This document shows positions 31,165 through 39,849 of a DNA stretch of 47,587 nucleotides, one piece after another; position 1 is the first letter of the stretch; the number at the start of each line of letters is the position of its first letter. The notes beneath the pieces are model-generated. The model worked only from the letters and a program-made list of their open reading frames with translations, was not told where the DNA came from and did not search any database. A program made the position numbers and the translations under genes. The DNA lies in contig JBGFRC010000040.1 in the NCBI GenBank assembly GCA_041695325.1, positions 1-47,587 on the forward strand. The letters are read 5' to 3'. Source of the stretch: SURF-13 sp041695325. Lineage in GTDB: Bacteria; Pseudomonadota; Gammaproteobacteria; SURF-13.

Positions 31165-31776
31165 TTAGCGTTGCCTGCCTACCGGCATCAGATAGAGGGC
31201 GCGTTCGTCTTCCGGCATTTGCAGGACTTGCTGCACTCTCTCATCGTCAAAGGCGCCGACCACGGCGGCACTGAGACCCAGGGCAAGCGCCTGCAGGAAC
31301 ACATTTTGCGCGGCGTGTCCCGCCTCCAGGTGCATGTAACGTATGCCTCTCTGTCCATACTTCCACGTGATGCGCCTTTCAACGCCTGCAAAAATCAGCA
31401 GCGCGGCGCTGTTTTGCATCCAGTTCTGGTTTAACGCGGCTGCGGCAAGCTTGCGGCGCTTGTCTTCTTGCGCAATCACGGTGAGCCGATGCCCGTGCGG
31501 CTGATATTTATATACGCCCGCGGCCAGCTGTTGTACGTTTCCGGCGGCGATATAGAGCTCCAGGGGATAAAGCGCGCCCGCGGAAGGGGCGGTGCGCAAG
31601 CCGTCTTCGCCGGTGATGCCCTGTGCCGCCCACAGAAGTTGCGATGCCTCCGCAAGCGTAAGCGCCGCCTTGCTGAATTCCCTGACCGAGCGTCTGCGCA
31701 ACAAGGCGCGCTCAACAGCCATGGCACCTTCATGGCGCGGTTCAGGTAAGGCAATGATTGCAAGTGCCTCCGGCAT
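31165..31776 (-). CDS. SagB-type nitroreductase-fold oxidoreductase
   Basis: 203 residues, FMN-dependent nitroreductase fold. RRRSVREFSKAALTLAEASQ near the N-terminus binds FMN phosphate; APSAGALYPLELYIAAG and YMHLEAGHAAQNVFLQALAL are hallmarks of the SagB/ThcOx group. SagB proteins oxidise azolines in peptide natural products, but no precursor, cyclodehydratase or transporter gene lies here, so a stand-alone role is likely. Confidence 0.82.
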   Translation of the reverse strand: MPEALAIIALPEPRHEGAMAVERALLRRRSVREFSKAALTLAEASQLLWAAQGITGEDGLRTAPSAGALYPLELYIAAGNVQQLAAGVYKYQPHGHRLTVIAQEDKRRKLAAAALNQNWMQNSAALLIFAGVERRITWKYGQRGIRYMHLEAGHAAQNVFLQALALGLSAAVVGAFDDERVQQVLQMPEDERALYLMPVGRQR

Positions 31777-31864
31777 GGAGTGAGCCTGTTATTGCTTAAT
31801 GATGCCACCAAGAAGTAAAAAAAGAAAATGCTTATGCCCGGCCGGTTTGCGGTAGGATAAGAGG

Positions 31865-32110
31865 ATGAACAATCCCGCTCTTGTTATCCGGGTGGAATGT
31901 TACGCGGGTTACCGGGGTGAGGAGACGCCGCGGAAATTCTACCTGGGTGAGCGGATGGTGGAAGTGGTGGAAGTGCTGGACCGGTGGCTCTCACCCGACC
32001 GCCGTTACTTTAAGGTCCAGGCTGATGACGGCGGCACTTACATCCTGCGCCATGACGCGGCGGAGGATCAGTGGACGCTCACGATGTACTCAAGCCCGAA
32101 GATGAAGTAG
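31865..32110 (+). CDS. Small conserved protein of unknown function
   Basis: 81 residues, soluble, beta-rich: VIRVECYAGYRGEETPRKFY, RMVEVVEVLDRWLSPDRRYF, KVQADDGGTYILRHDAAED. It looks like a compact conserved domain, seen in many proteobacteria as a stand-alone hypothetical protein. AAGAGG precedes the ATG. No function can be assigned. Confidence 0.7.
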   Translation: MNNPALVIRVECYAGYRGEETPRKFYLGERMVEVVEVLDRWLSPDRRYFKVQADDGGTYILRHDAAEDQWTLTMYSSPKMK

Positions 32111-32158
32111 CGGTCGGCCAAATCGCCATCCAAGTGCCCCGATCGGGGTTGAACAACG

Positions 32159-33289
32159 TCAGGCCGCGGTCTTTTTTGCGGGCACGCCTTGCGCCAACGC
32201 GCGGCGTTTTTCATAGGCCTCGCGCGCGATACGCACGTCTTCCAGGAACGGGGGCAGCTCTTCCAGCGTGAGCGCCTGCGGGCCGTCCACCAGCGCCTTG
32301 TGCGGCGCGGGGTGGAAGTCCACCAGGATCATGTTGGCGCCGGCGATCACGCCTTGGGCGGTGACGTGCGCCACGTCCAGGATGCCGTCCGGGGCGCGGT
32401 CGCGCGAACCGACCGAGTGCGAAGGATCTATGCACACCGGCATGCGTGTCAGGCGTTTCACCACCGGCACGTGCGCGAAGTCCACGAAGTTGCGGTGCGG
32501 GTCGCCGGCATTGGTCTTCATGCCGCGCAGGCCGAACACCACGTTGCGGTTGCCTTCGCTGGCCAGGTATTCGGCGGCGTTCAGGGATTCCTCCAGCGTG
32601 ATGCCGAAGCCGCGTTTGAGCAACACCGGGAATTCGCGCTGACGGCCCACCACTTTCAGCAATTCAAAGTTCTGCGTGTTGCGCGTGCCGATTTGCAGCA
32701 GCACGCCGGTGGGATTGCCGGTTTGTCTCAGCGCTTCGCGGATCTCGTTGAGGTGCGAATCGTGGGTGATCTCCATGGCGATGACCTTGATGCCGTACTT
32801 CCCGGCCAGCTCGAACACGTAAGGCAGGCAGCTCTTGCCGTGGCCCTGGAAGGAATAGGGATTGGTGCGCGGTTTGTAGGCCCCCATGCGCGTGCACACC
32901 TGGCCGTGGTCGCGCAGCGCCTTCATCATCAGCTCCGCGTGCTCGCGTGTGTCCACCGCGCACAGGCCGGCAAACACATTGAGCGTGTCCTGGCTGAAGC
33001 GCACGCCGTTGTAATCGAAATAGGTGGGACGATTGTCGTCCTTGTGCCGCCCCAGGATGCGGTATTCCTCGGTGACGCGCACCGCGCGCTCCACGCAGGG
33101 CAGGTTGTTCATGTCATCCAGGCTGAGCGACAACGTGTCGCCGATGAGGTAGATTTCGGTGAGGGTGCGCTGTGCGCCCACCTCCTCATGCACCCGAACC
33201 TGAATCTCGGCAAGATTATTCAGATGGTTCATGAGCTGCCGGTATTCGGCGCTGTTCCTGTCGGTATCCGGCTTGAGTATCAGTATCAT
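32159..33289 (-). CDS. aroF: 3-deoxy-7-phosphoheptulonate synthase (DAHP synthase, type I-beta with N-terminal domain)
   Basis: First step of the shikimate pathway: PEP plus erythrose-4-phosphate. 376 residues. An N-terminal ferredoxin-like regulatory domain (1-95) precedes the TIM barrel; metal Cys in VFAGLCAVD (family form G-P-C), PRTNPYSFQGHG, KRGFGITLEE and CIDPSHSVGSRD. The N-terminal domain points to feedback regulation. Gene order rsmB-like then aroF on the minus strand, 41 nt apart. Confidence 0.93.
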   Translation of the reverse strand: MILILKPDTDRNSAEYRQLMNHLNNLAEIQVRVHEEVGAQRTLTEIYLIGDTLSLSLDDMNNLPCVERAVRVTEEYRILGRHKDDNRPTYFDYNGVRFSQDTLNVFAGLCAVDTREHAELMMKALRDHGQVCTRMGAYKPRTNPYSFQGHGKSCLPYVFELAGKYGIKVIAMEITHDSHLNEIREALRQTGNPTGVLLQIGTRNTQNFELLKVVGRQREFPVLLKRGFGITLEESLNAAEYLASEGNRNVVFGLRGMKTNAGDPHRNFVDFAHVPVVKRLTRMPVCIDPSHSVGSRDRAPDGILDVAHVTAQGVIAGANMILVDFHPAPHKALVDGPQALTLEELPPFLEDVRIAREAYEKRRALAQGVPAKKTAA

Positions 33290-33330
33290 TGTTGGGTCAA
33301 CTGTTATTTAAATTGAATATTATGGCACAA

Positions 33331-34602
33331 TCACGCGCCGCTGGCACGTTCCAGCGCGACGGCGTAAAAGGTGTCGGTATGGTGGCGGTGGGTGTAAAGA
33401 CGCAGGGCCTGTTCGCCAGCGGGCAAGGCAAGCGGGACGCTCCTGCGGGCGAGGATGACGTTTGCCGGCAGCACGTGAAACTTCGCATGGGCGCTCAAAA
33501 ACCGCTCGACGACGGCATCGTTTTCTTCCCGCAGCGGGCTGCACGTGGCATAGACCAGCCGCCCGCCAGGCTTGACCAGTTCAGCCGCGGCTTCCAGGAT
33601 GCGCTGTTGCAGGGCGGTGATGTCAGCCAGGTTGTGCGCGCGCCATTTGATGTCCGGATTGCGGCGCAGGGTGCCGAGGCCGGTGCAGGGCGCGTCCACC
33701 AGCACGCGATCCAGCTTGCCGCGCAGGCGCTGCACGCGCGGGTCGCGCTCATGTTCGATCACCACGCGCCGCACGGTGTCGAGCCCGGCGCGCGCCAGCC
33801 TGGGCTTGAGCTTATTGAGGCGCTTTTCCAGCACGTCGAAGGCGTACAAGGTGCCGGTGTTGGCCATGAGCGCGCCCAGCGCCAGGGTCTTGCCGCCGCC
33901 GCCCGCGCAAAAGTCCGCCACCCTTTCGTGACGCCTGGGCTCCAGCATCAGGGTCAGCAGTTGGCTGCCTTCATCTTGTATTTCGATCAGGCCCTCCTGA
34001 AAGGCGCGCGTTTTGAACAAAGGCGCGCGTTCTTTCAGACGCAGGCCCAAGGGTGAATAAGGAGTGGGATCCGTGGCGTAACCTTCCGCAGCCAGCGCCG
34101 CCGCCGCTTCGTCACGCTTGCTCTTGAGGGTGTTGACGCGCACGTCCACCGGAGCGGGACGATTGAGCGCCTCGGCGAGCGCAATCGCTTCACTTTCGCC
34201 GAGTTGCGCCGCCAGACTGGCGTAAATCCAGTCCGGCAGCGACACGCGCACGGCGGGCGGCAGTTGGCGCATATCGGTTTGACGGATGCGCGTGACCAGC
34301 GCGGCGGCATCGCCTGTATAACCGGCTTCGTGCAAGGCGCGCGCGCTCCAGCCCTGCTGCATGGTCAGACAGGCGGCGAGCAGATCGGCGGACGGGGCGG
34401 GTGCGGCGCCGAGCAGATGTTCCAGCAGGCGCCTGTGGCGCAGACTGGCGTACACCGCTTCGGCGGCGAAGGCGCGGTCTTTTGCGCCCATCTCACGATG
34501 AGCGCGGAAGTAGCGCTCGATCTCGCGGTCGGCGGGGTAAGAACCGCTCAGCACCGCGGTCAGCAGTTCCACGGCGCGTGTGAACGCCTGAGGGCGCATC
34601 AC
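33331..34602 (-). CDS. RsmB-type rRNA cytosine-C5 methyltransferase
   Basis: 423 residues. N-terminal NusB-like helical domain (REMGAKDRAFAAEAVYASLR), an RNA-binding middle part (PAPVDVRVNTLKSKRDEAAA) and a Rossmann methyltransferase with SAM motif ADFCAGGGGKTLALGA, DAPCTGLGTLRRNPDIKWR and the catalytic Cys in YATCSPLREEN. It may be RsmB itself or a paralogue such as RsmF. The start may be the second Met. It lies 3 nt after aguB and is probably cotranscribed. Confidence 0.85.
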   Translation of the reverse strand: MMRPQAFTRAVELLTAVLSGSYPADREIERYFRAHREMGAKDRAFAAEAVYASLRHRRLLEHLLGAAPAPSADLLAACLTMQQGWSARALHEAGYTGDAAALVTRIRQTDMRQLPPAVRVSLPDWIYASLAAQLGESEAIALAEALNRPAPVDVRVNTLKSKRDEAAAALAAEGYATDPTPYSPLGLRLKERAPLFKTRAFQEGLIEIQDEGSQLLTLMLEPRRHERVADFCAGGGGKTLALGALMANTGTLYAFDVLEKRLNKLKPRLARAGLDTVRRVVIEHERDPRVQRLRGKLDRVLVDAPCTGLGTLRRNPDIKWRAHNLADITALQQRILEAAAELVKPGGRLVYATCSPLREENDAVVERFLSAHAKFHVLPANVILARRSVPLALPAGEQALRLYTHRHHTDTFYAVALERASGA

Positions 34603-34605
34603 AAG

Positions 34606-35496
34606 CTAGTCCGCGTAACGCTTGAGGATGTCGCCGTAGGCGTCTATACGCCGGTCGCGCAGATAAGGCCAGATGCGGCGCACCTGTTCCGAGCGCCGCA
34701 AGTCAATTTCGGTGACCACGACCGCAGCGCCGTCTGTCGGCGCCTGCGCCAGCATCTCGCCCTGCGGGCCGCAGATAAAGCTTGATCCCCAAAATTGTAT
34801 GCCCTGTGCGGGATCATCCGGGTGCGCCTCCCAGCCGGTGCGGTTGCAGGCGATGAGCGGCAGGCCGTTGGCGATGGCGTGTGCGCGCTGGATGGTGATC
34901 CAGGCGTCGCGCTGACGCTGGCGTTCGTCCGCGCTGTCATTCCGCTCCCAGCCGATGGCGGTGGGGTAGATCAAGAAGTCCGCGCCGTGCAGCGCCATCA
35001 GGCGCGCCGCCTCCGGGTACCACTGATCCCAGCACACCAAGACCCCCAATCTGCCCGCCGAGGTGGCGATGGGGGTGAAGCCGAGATCGCCGGGCGTGAA
35101 GTAAAATTTCTCGTGATAGCCGGGGTCATCCGGGATGTGCATCTTGCGGTATTTGCCCGCGAGGCGGCCGTCGCTGTCGAGAGCCACGGCGGTATTGTGA
35201 TACACGCCCGCCGCGCGGCGCTCGAACAGCGAGGCGACGATGACCACGCGCAATTCGCGGGCGAGCGAGGCCAGTTGTTCCGTGGCGGGGCCGGGAATGG
35301 CTTCGGCGAGATCGAAGTTGCGCGCGTCTTCGTTCTGGCAAAAATACGGGCCGGCGTGCAGCTCTTGCAGCACGATGAGGCGCGCGCCCTGCGCCGCCGC
35401 TTCGCGGATGCCGTGCATGCTTGCCGCAAGGTTGGCGTCGCGCGCGGCGCTACAGGCCTGTTGCACCAGGCCGATCTTGAGCTGGGAAATTTTCAC
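34606..35496 (-). CDS. aguB: N-carbamoylputrescine amidohydrolase
   Basis: Nitrilase-family enzyme converting N-carbamoylputrescine to putrescine. 296 residues; Glu in VLQELHAGPYF, Lys in YRKMHIPDDPGYHEKFYF, Cys in LVCWDQWYPEAARLMALHGA. The YEKFYF and WDQWYPE forms are typical of AguB. It lies 9 nt after aguA, completing the agmatine-to-putrescine route. Confidence 0.95.
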   Translation of the reverse strand: MKISQLKIGLVQQACSAARDANLAASMHGIREAAAQGARLIVLQELHAGPYFCQNEDARNFDLAEAIPGPATEQLASLARELRVVIVASLFERRAAGVYHNTAVALDSDGRLAGKYRKMHIPDDPGYHEKFYFTPGDLGFTPIATSAGRLGVLVCWDQWYPEAARLMALHGADFLIYPTAIGWERNDSADERQRQRDAWITIQRAHAIANGLPLIACNRTGWEAHPDDPAQGIQFWGSSFICGPQGEMLAQAPTDGAAVVVTEIDLRRSEQVRRIWPYLRDRRIDAYGDILKRYAD

Positions 35497-35505
35497 CGCG
35501 CTATT

Positions 35506-36546
35506 CTACAGCACTCCAGCGGGCAGCTGCATGGAGACGCAGTGCAGGCTGCCGTGCTGAAGTATCAAGGGTGAGCAGGAAACGCCGACGATCTCGCGTT
35601 CAGGAAAGCATTGCCGGATGCGCTCCAGAGCCACGCTGTCGCCGGGATCGTCATAAGTGGGCACCAGCACCGCGCCGTTGATGATCAAAAAATTGGCGTA
35701 CGTCGCCGGCATGCGCCTGCCGTTTTCATCATATTTCGCCCGCGGCCAGGGCAGGGGAACAAGCTGATACGGGTTACCGTCGCTTTTGCGCAGATGTCTT
35801 AATTCCTGCTCCATGAACTTGAGTTCGGCGTAGTGCTCGTCCCGGTTGTCGTCGCAGGCGACGTAACAGATCGTATCCGTACTGCAAAAGCGCGCCAGCG
35901 TATCAATGTGGGCGTCGGTGTCATCGCCCGCGAGGTGGCCGTGCTCCAGCCACAGCACGCGCTCCACACCCAGCCATTCGCGCAGGCGCGCCTCGACGTC
36001 CAAACGTGACAGGCCGGAGTTACGCGTTTTCGAGAGCAGGCAGCGCGCAGTGGTGAGCAGCGCGCCCGCGCCGTCTGTTTCAATACTGCCACCCTCCAGC
36101 ACAAAGGGGATGGTTTCCAGCGGTGTGGCCCCAAACGCGCCGAGCTCATGCAGCCTCCGTGTGACTTGATTATCCAGGCCCGCCTCGAATTTGCCGCCCC
36201 AGCCGTTGAAGATGAAATCAAGCAGACGGGGTTTGCCGCCGCGCAGCACGGTGATGGGGCCGTGATCGCGCGCCCAGGTGTCATTGCTCGGCACCGGATA
36301 CAGGCGGATGCGCTGCATGTTTGCATTCGAGGCGCGCAGCAGGTCACGCACATGTTGTTGATGCCCGGCGTCATAGGCGCTGATGATGAGCCGTTCATAG
36401 CGGCTGATGATGCAAGCGATTTGCGCGAATACCGGCTCCACTTCGCTCAGGTGTTCGCGCCAATCGCCGTGCGCATGCGGCCAGGTCAGCATGACGGCGC
36501 TCTGCGCCGACCATTCGGCAGGCAAACAGCGGTTGCAAGATGACAT
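35506..36546 (-). CDS. aguA: Agmatine deiminase
   Basis: Guanidino-modifying enzyme converting agmatine to N-carbamoylputrescine. 346 residues; FVLEGGSIETDGAGALLTT, WLEHGHLAGDDTDAHIDTLA and the catalytic Cys in HGSLHCVS are intact. First gene of a probable minus-strand operon aguA-aguB-rsmB-like-aroF. No strong ribosome-binding site precedes the ATG. Confidence 0.95.
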   Translation of the reverse strand: MSSCNRCLPAEWSAQSAVMLTWPHAHGDWREHLSEVEPVFAQIACIISRYERLIISAYDAGHQQHVRDLLRASNANMQRIRLYPVPSNDTWARDHGPITVLRGGKPRLLDFIFNGWGGKFEAGLDNQVTRRLHELGAFGATPLETIPFVLEGGSIETDGAGALLTTARCLLSKTRNSGLSRLDVEARLREWLGVERVLWLEHGHLAGDDTDAHIDTLARFCSTDTICYVACDDNRDEHYAELKFMEQELRHLRKSDGNPYQLVPLPWPRAKYDENGRRMPATYANFLIINGAVLVPTYDDPGDSVALERIRQCFPEREIVGVSCSPLILQHGSLHCVSMQLPAGVL

Positions 36547-36772
36547 ATTTAGCTTTAATATTATTTTATATGTTATTATTTTTAATTATGATTATAGTTG
36601 AGTTCCGTTAACTCATCAACTTAAAAGGCCAAGACAATTGTTTCATCCCCTGATGCCGCGTTTACACTGTGGCCTGCATACTCGCGGCGTAATCGAGCAG
36701 ACCGTTTAATCTATCAAGGACACTGGCTGGTGATAAGACATCTTCCCGCTGTAACGGCCTATTGGCAATCGC
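36547..36772. promoter_or_regulatory. AT-rich divergent promoter region between aguA and lolC
   Basis: Bases 36547-36600 are strikingly AT-rich for this window and contain several -10-like hexamers on both strands. An imperfect inverted repeat (GTTGAGTT...AACTCATCAAC, about 36596-36622) follows. No ORF is seen. It should carry promoters for both directions. Confidence 0.5.
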
Positions 36773-38020
36773 ATGTTCCGCCCCGTTGAGCTGTTCATCG
36801 GACTGCGCTATACGCGCGCCAAGCGCCGCAACCACTTCATCTCGTTCATTTCCGCCACCTCGATTGTGGGCATTGCTCTGGGCGTCACGGCGCTGATTAC
36901 CGTGCTGTCGGTGATGAACGGTTTTCAGCGCGAAGTACGCACCGGCATCCTGGGCATGGCCTCGCACGCCGCGGTGTCGAGCCTGAACGGCGCGCTGGCC
37001 GATTGGCGGGGGCTGGTGGACGAGCTGCAACGTCAGCCGCGCGTGCTGGGGGCGGCGCCGTTTATCGAGGCGCAGGGCATGCTGAGCTATGAGCAATTCG
37101 TGAGCGGCGCGTTGATACGCGGCGTACTGCCGGAACAGGAGCCCAAGGTGTCGTTCATCGGCGAAAAGATGATCCGCGGCCGGCTGGAGGATTTGCGCGC
37201 CGGTGAGTTCGGCATCATTCTGGGGCGTGATCTGGCCGCCTCATTGGGCGCAGTCGCGGGCGACAAGATTACGCTCATCACGCCGCAGGCGAATGTCACG
37301 CCGGTCGGCACCCTGCCGCGCCTCAAGCGCTTCACCGTGGTGGGGCTGTTTTACGTGGGCAATAATGAATACGACCGCGCGCTGGCGCTGATGCACATGG
37401 AGGACGCCGCCAGGCTGTTTCAGACCGGCGGTTCGGCCACCGGCGTGCGCCTGAAGCTGGATGACATCTACGCAGCGCCGCTGGCAGCGCGCGCGCTGCG
37501 GCAGCAATTGCCGCGTGACCTGGCCGTTACCGACTGGACGCAGCAGCACGTGAATTTCTTCCGCGCGGTGGCGATAGAAAAGCGCATGATGTTCATCATC
37601 CTGACGCTGATCGTGGCGGTGGCGGCGTTCAATATCGTGTCCACGCTGGTGATGGTGGTGCAGGACAAGAGGGCCGACATCGCCATTCTGCGCACCCTGG
37701 GGCTTACGCCGCGCAGCGTGATGGCGGTGTTCATGGTGCAGGGCTCCATCATCGGCGTGTTCGGCACCTTGCTCGGCGTCGCGGGCGGCGTGCTGCTCGC
37801 GCTCAATGTGGAAATCGTGGTGTCGTTCATCGAGCAGGCGTTCGGCATCCGCTTCCTGTCGCCGGATGTGTACCTCATCAGCGAAGTGCCCTCGGAACTG
37901 CACTGGGACGACGTGGTCAATATCGGTTCGGTGGCTCTGATACTCGGCCTGCTGTCCACGCTGTATCCTGCCTGGCGCGCCGCGCGCACCCAACCCGCTG
38001 AGGCCCTGCGCTATGAATAG
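36773..38020 (+). CDS. lolC: Lipoprotein-releasing ABC transporter permease (LolC/LolE family)
   Basis: Inner-membrane subunit that releases outer-membrane lipoproteins to LolA. 415 residues: helix 1 with SFISATSIVGIALGVTALIT (about 25-45), a large periplasmic domain (45-265), and three C-terminal helices (about 270-295, 320-345, 375-400). With a single permease gene here it may act as a homodimer (LolF-like) with LolD. The last bases overlap lolD by 8 nt. Confidence 0.92.
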   Translation: MFRPVELFIGLRYTRAKRRNHFISFISATSIVGIALGVTALITVLSVMNGFQREVRTGILGMASHAAVSSLNGALADWRGLVDELQRQPRVLGAAPFIEAQGMLSYEQFVSGALIRGVLPEQEPKVSFIGEKMIRGRLEDLRAGEFGIILGRDLAASLGAVAGDKITLITPQANVTPVGTLPRLKRFTVVGLFYVGNNEYDRALALMHMEDAARLFQTGGSATGVRLKLDDIYAAPLAARALRQQLPRDLAVTDWTQQHVNFFRAVAIEKRMMFIILTLIVAVAAFNIVSTLVMVVQDKRADIAILRTLGLTPRSVMAVFMVQGSIIGVFGTLLGVAGGVLLALNVEIVVSFIEQAFGIRFLSPDVYLISEVPSELHWDDVVNIGSVALILGLLSTLYPAWRAARTQPAEALRYE

Positions 38021-38699
38021 CGCGGCGGTGGTGCAGTGCAGGAATCTGGCCAAGACCTTCGCCGAAGGCGGTCTTTACGTCGAGGTGTTGAAACAGGTGA
38101 ATTTCGCTGTCGCGCGCGGCGAGCGTGTGGCCATCGTCGGCGCCTCCGGCTCCGGCAAAAGCACCTTGCTGCATCTTTTAGGGGGGCTGGATACGCCGAG
38201 CGCGGGAGAGGTGTGGATCAGCGGCAAGGACATGGCGCACCTGGACGACGCCGAGCGCGGCTGGCTGCGCAATCAGGCGCTGGGGTTCATCTATCAGTTT
38301 CATCATCTGCTGCCGGAATTCACCGCGCTGGAAAACGTCGCCATGCCGTTGATGATACGCGGCATCGCGCCGCGCGAAGCGGCGCAACACGCGGCGGCAT
38401 TATTAAAGCGCGTGGGGCTGGGCGAGCGGCTGGCGCACAAACCCGGTGAGCTGTCCGGCGGCGAACGCCAGCGCGCGGCCGTGGCGCGCGCGCTGGTGAC
38501 GCAACCGCAGTGCGTGCTGGCGGATGAGCCGACCGGCAACCTCGATCGCCATACCGCACAACAGGTGTATCAACTGATGCTGGAATTGAATGAGGAACGG
38601 GGCGCCAGCCTGGTGGTGGTGACGCATGATCCGGAGCTTGCCGCGCGCATGCAGCGCGTGCTGACCTTGAAGGATGGAACATTGAGCGCTGTCGCATAA
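38013..38699 (+). CDS. lolD: Lipoprotein-releasing ABC transporter ATPase
   Basis: 228 residues; Walker A GASGSGKST, signature LSGGERQRAAVARAL, Walker B VLADEPTGNLD, and a MacB/LolD-type N-terminus. Powers release of lipoproteins by LolC. Translationally coupled to lolC. Confidence 0.95.
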   Translation: MNSAAVVQCRNLAKTFAEGGLYVEVLKQVNFAVARGERVAIVGASGSGKSTLLHLLGGLDTPSAGEVWISGKDMAHLDDAERGWLRNQALGFIYQFHHLLPEFTALENVAMPLMIRGIAPREAAQHAAALLKRVGLGERLAHKPGELSGGERQRAAVARALVTQPQCVLADEPTGNLDRHTAQQVYQLMLELNEERGASLVVVTHDPELAARMQRVLTLKDGTLSAVA

Positions 38700-38794
38700 T
38701 AGGCTTTGCGGCCTGGACGCTATTTGTTACAGTACTGGACTTATCTCAAGACCTCCCCCTGCGAGGCAGAGGGCCTAAATTAAGGACTGAACAA

Positions 38795-39430
38795 GTGCTG
38801 GAGTTATTCAAGGCGGGCGGCTGGCTGATGTGGCCGATTTTATTCTGCGGCATCGGCGCGGCGGGGATCGTGTTGGAGCGTTTTTGGTCGCTGCAGACCA
38901 AATATGTCGCGCCCAAGGGCTTGTTGTTTCAGATTTGGCAGTGGGCGAAAAGCAATCAGCTTACGCCCGCCAATATCAATGCGCTGCGCGACAGTTCGCC
39001 GCTCGGGCGGGTGCTGGCGGCGGGCTTGGACAATCTGCACCACAGCCGCGAGGTGATGAAGGAGAGCATCGAGGAGGTCGGGCGGCACGTGGTGCACGAA
39101 CTGGAGCGCTATCTTAGCAGCCTGGGCACCATCGCCTCGGTGAGCCCGTTGCTGGGATTGCTCGGCACCGTGTTCGGCATGATCCAGGTATTCAGCGCCA
39201 TCAACGTGCATGGCGTGGGCAATCCCACGGAAATGGCGGGCGGCATCGCCAAGGCGCTGTTTACCACCGCGGCGGGCTTGTCCGTGGCGATTCCGAGCCT
39301 GATGTTCTACCGCTACTTCCGCGGGCGCGTGGACGCGTTCGTGGTGATGATGGAGCAGGAGGCGATCAAGATGGTCGAGACGCTGCACGGCGAGCGCGCC
39401 GGTGAACCGGGCGCGAAGAGATCGCAATGA
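38795..39430 (+). CDS. exbB: MotA/TolQ/ExbB-family proton channel protein
   Basis: Forms the stator-like proton channel with the ExbD protein and energises TonB or a similar partner. 211 residues with three helices (about 10-28, 112-135, 155-178) and the family motif SVSPLLGLLGTVFGMIQVF near 113-131. GTG start. It overlaps exbD by 4 nt. In several gammaproteobacteria this pair precedes msbA-lpxK. Confidence 0.9.
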   Translation: MLELFKAGGWLMWPILFCGIGAAGIVLERFWSLQTKYVAPKGLLFQIWQWAKSNQLTPANINALRDSSPLGRVLAAGLDNLHHSREVMKESIEEVGRHVVHELERYLSSLGTIASVSPLLGLLGTVFGMIQVFSAINVHGVGNPTEMAGGIAKALFTTAAGLSVAIPSLMFYRYFRGRVDAFVVMMEQEAIKMVETLHGERAGEPGAKRSQ

Positions 39431-39849
39431 ATCTGCGCACGCCCCGCAAGGAGGAGCCCGAGCTTAACCTGATACCGCTCATAGACGTGGTGTTCATGCT
39501 GCTTATTTTCTTCATGGTGACCACCACGTTCACCCGCGATTCCGGGCTGCAAATCGAGCTGCCCACGGCCGATGCGGAACAAACGGAAGCCAAGCCGGAC
39601 ACGATAGAAATCACCATAGACGCGGAAGGGCGTTATTACGTCAACCAGCAGGCGCTTGTCAACACGCATCTGGACACCTTGAAGCGCGCCATTGAACAAA
39701 CCGCGGGCGAGCGCAGGGATACGCCGCTGGTGATCAGCGCCGACGCCAGGACGCCTCACCAGGCGGTGGTGAGCGCCATGGACGCCGCGGCTCAGCTCGG
39801 TTTCGTACGCATCACCTTCGCCACCCGTCAGGCTGAAGCCGGGTCCTAA
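39427..39849 (+). CDS. exbD: ExbD/TolR-family protein
   Basis: 140 residues: one membrane helix with the proton-carrying Asp in NLIPLIDVVFMLLIFFMVTT (residues about 13-32) and a periplasmic domain (ITIDAEGRYYVNQQALVNTH). Partner of the upstream ExbB-type protein. Abuts msbA. Confidence 0.92.
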   Translation: MNLRTPRKEEPELNLIPLIDVVFMLLIFFMVTTTFTRDSGLQIELPTADAEQTEAKPDTIEITIDAEGRYYVNQQALVNTHLDTLKRAIEQTAGERRDTPLVISADARTPHQAVVSAMDAAAQLGFVRITFATRQAEAGS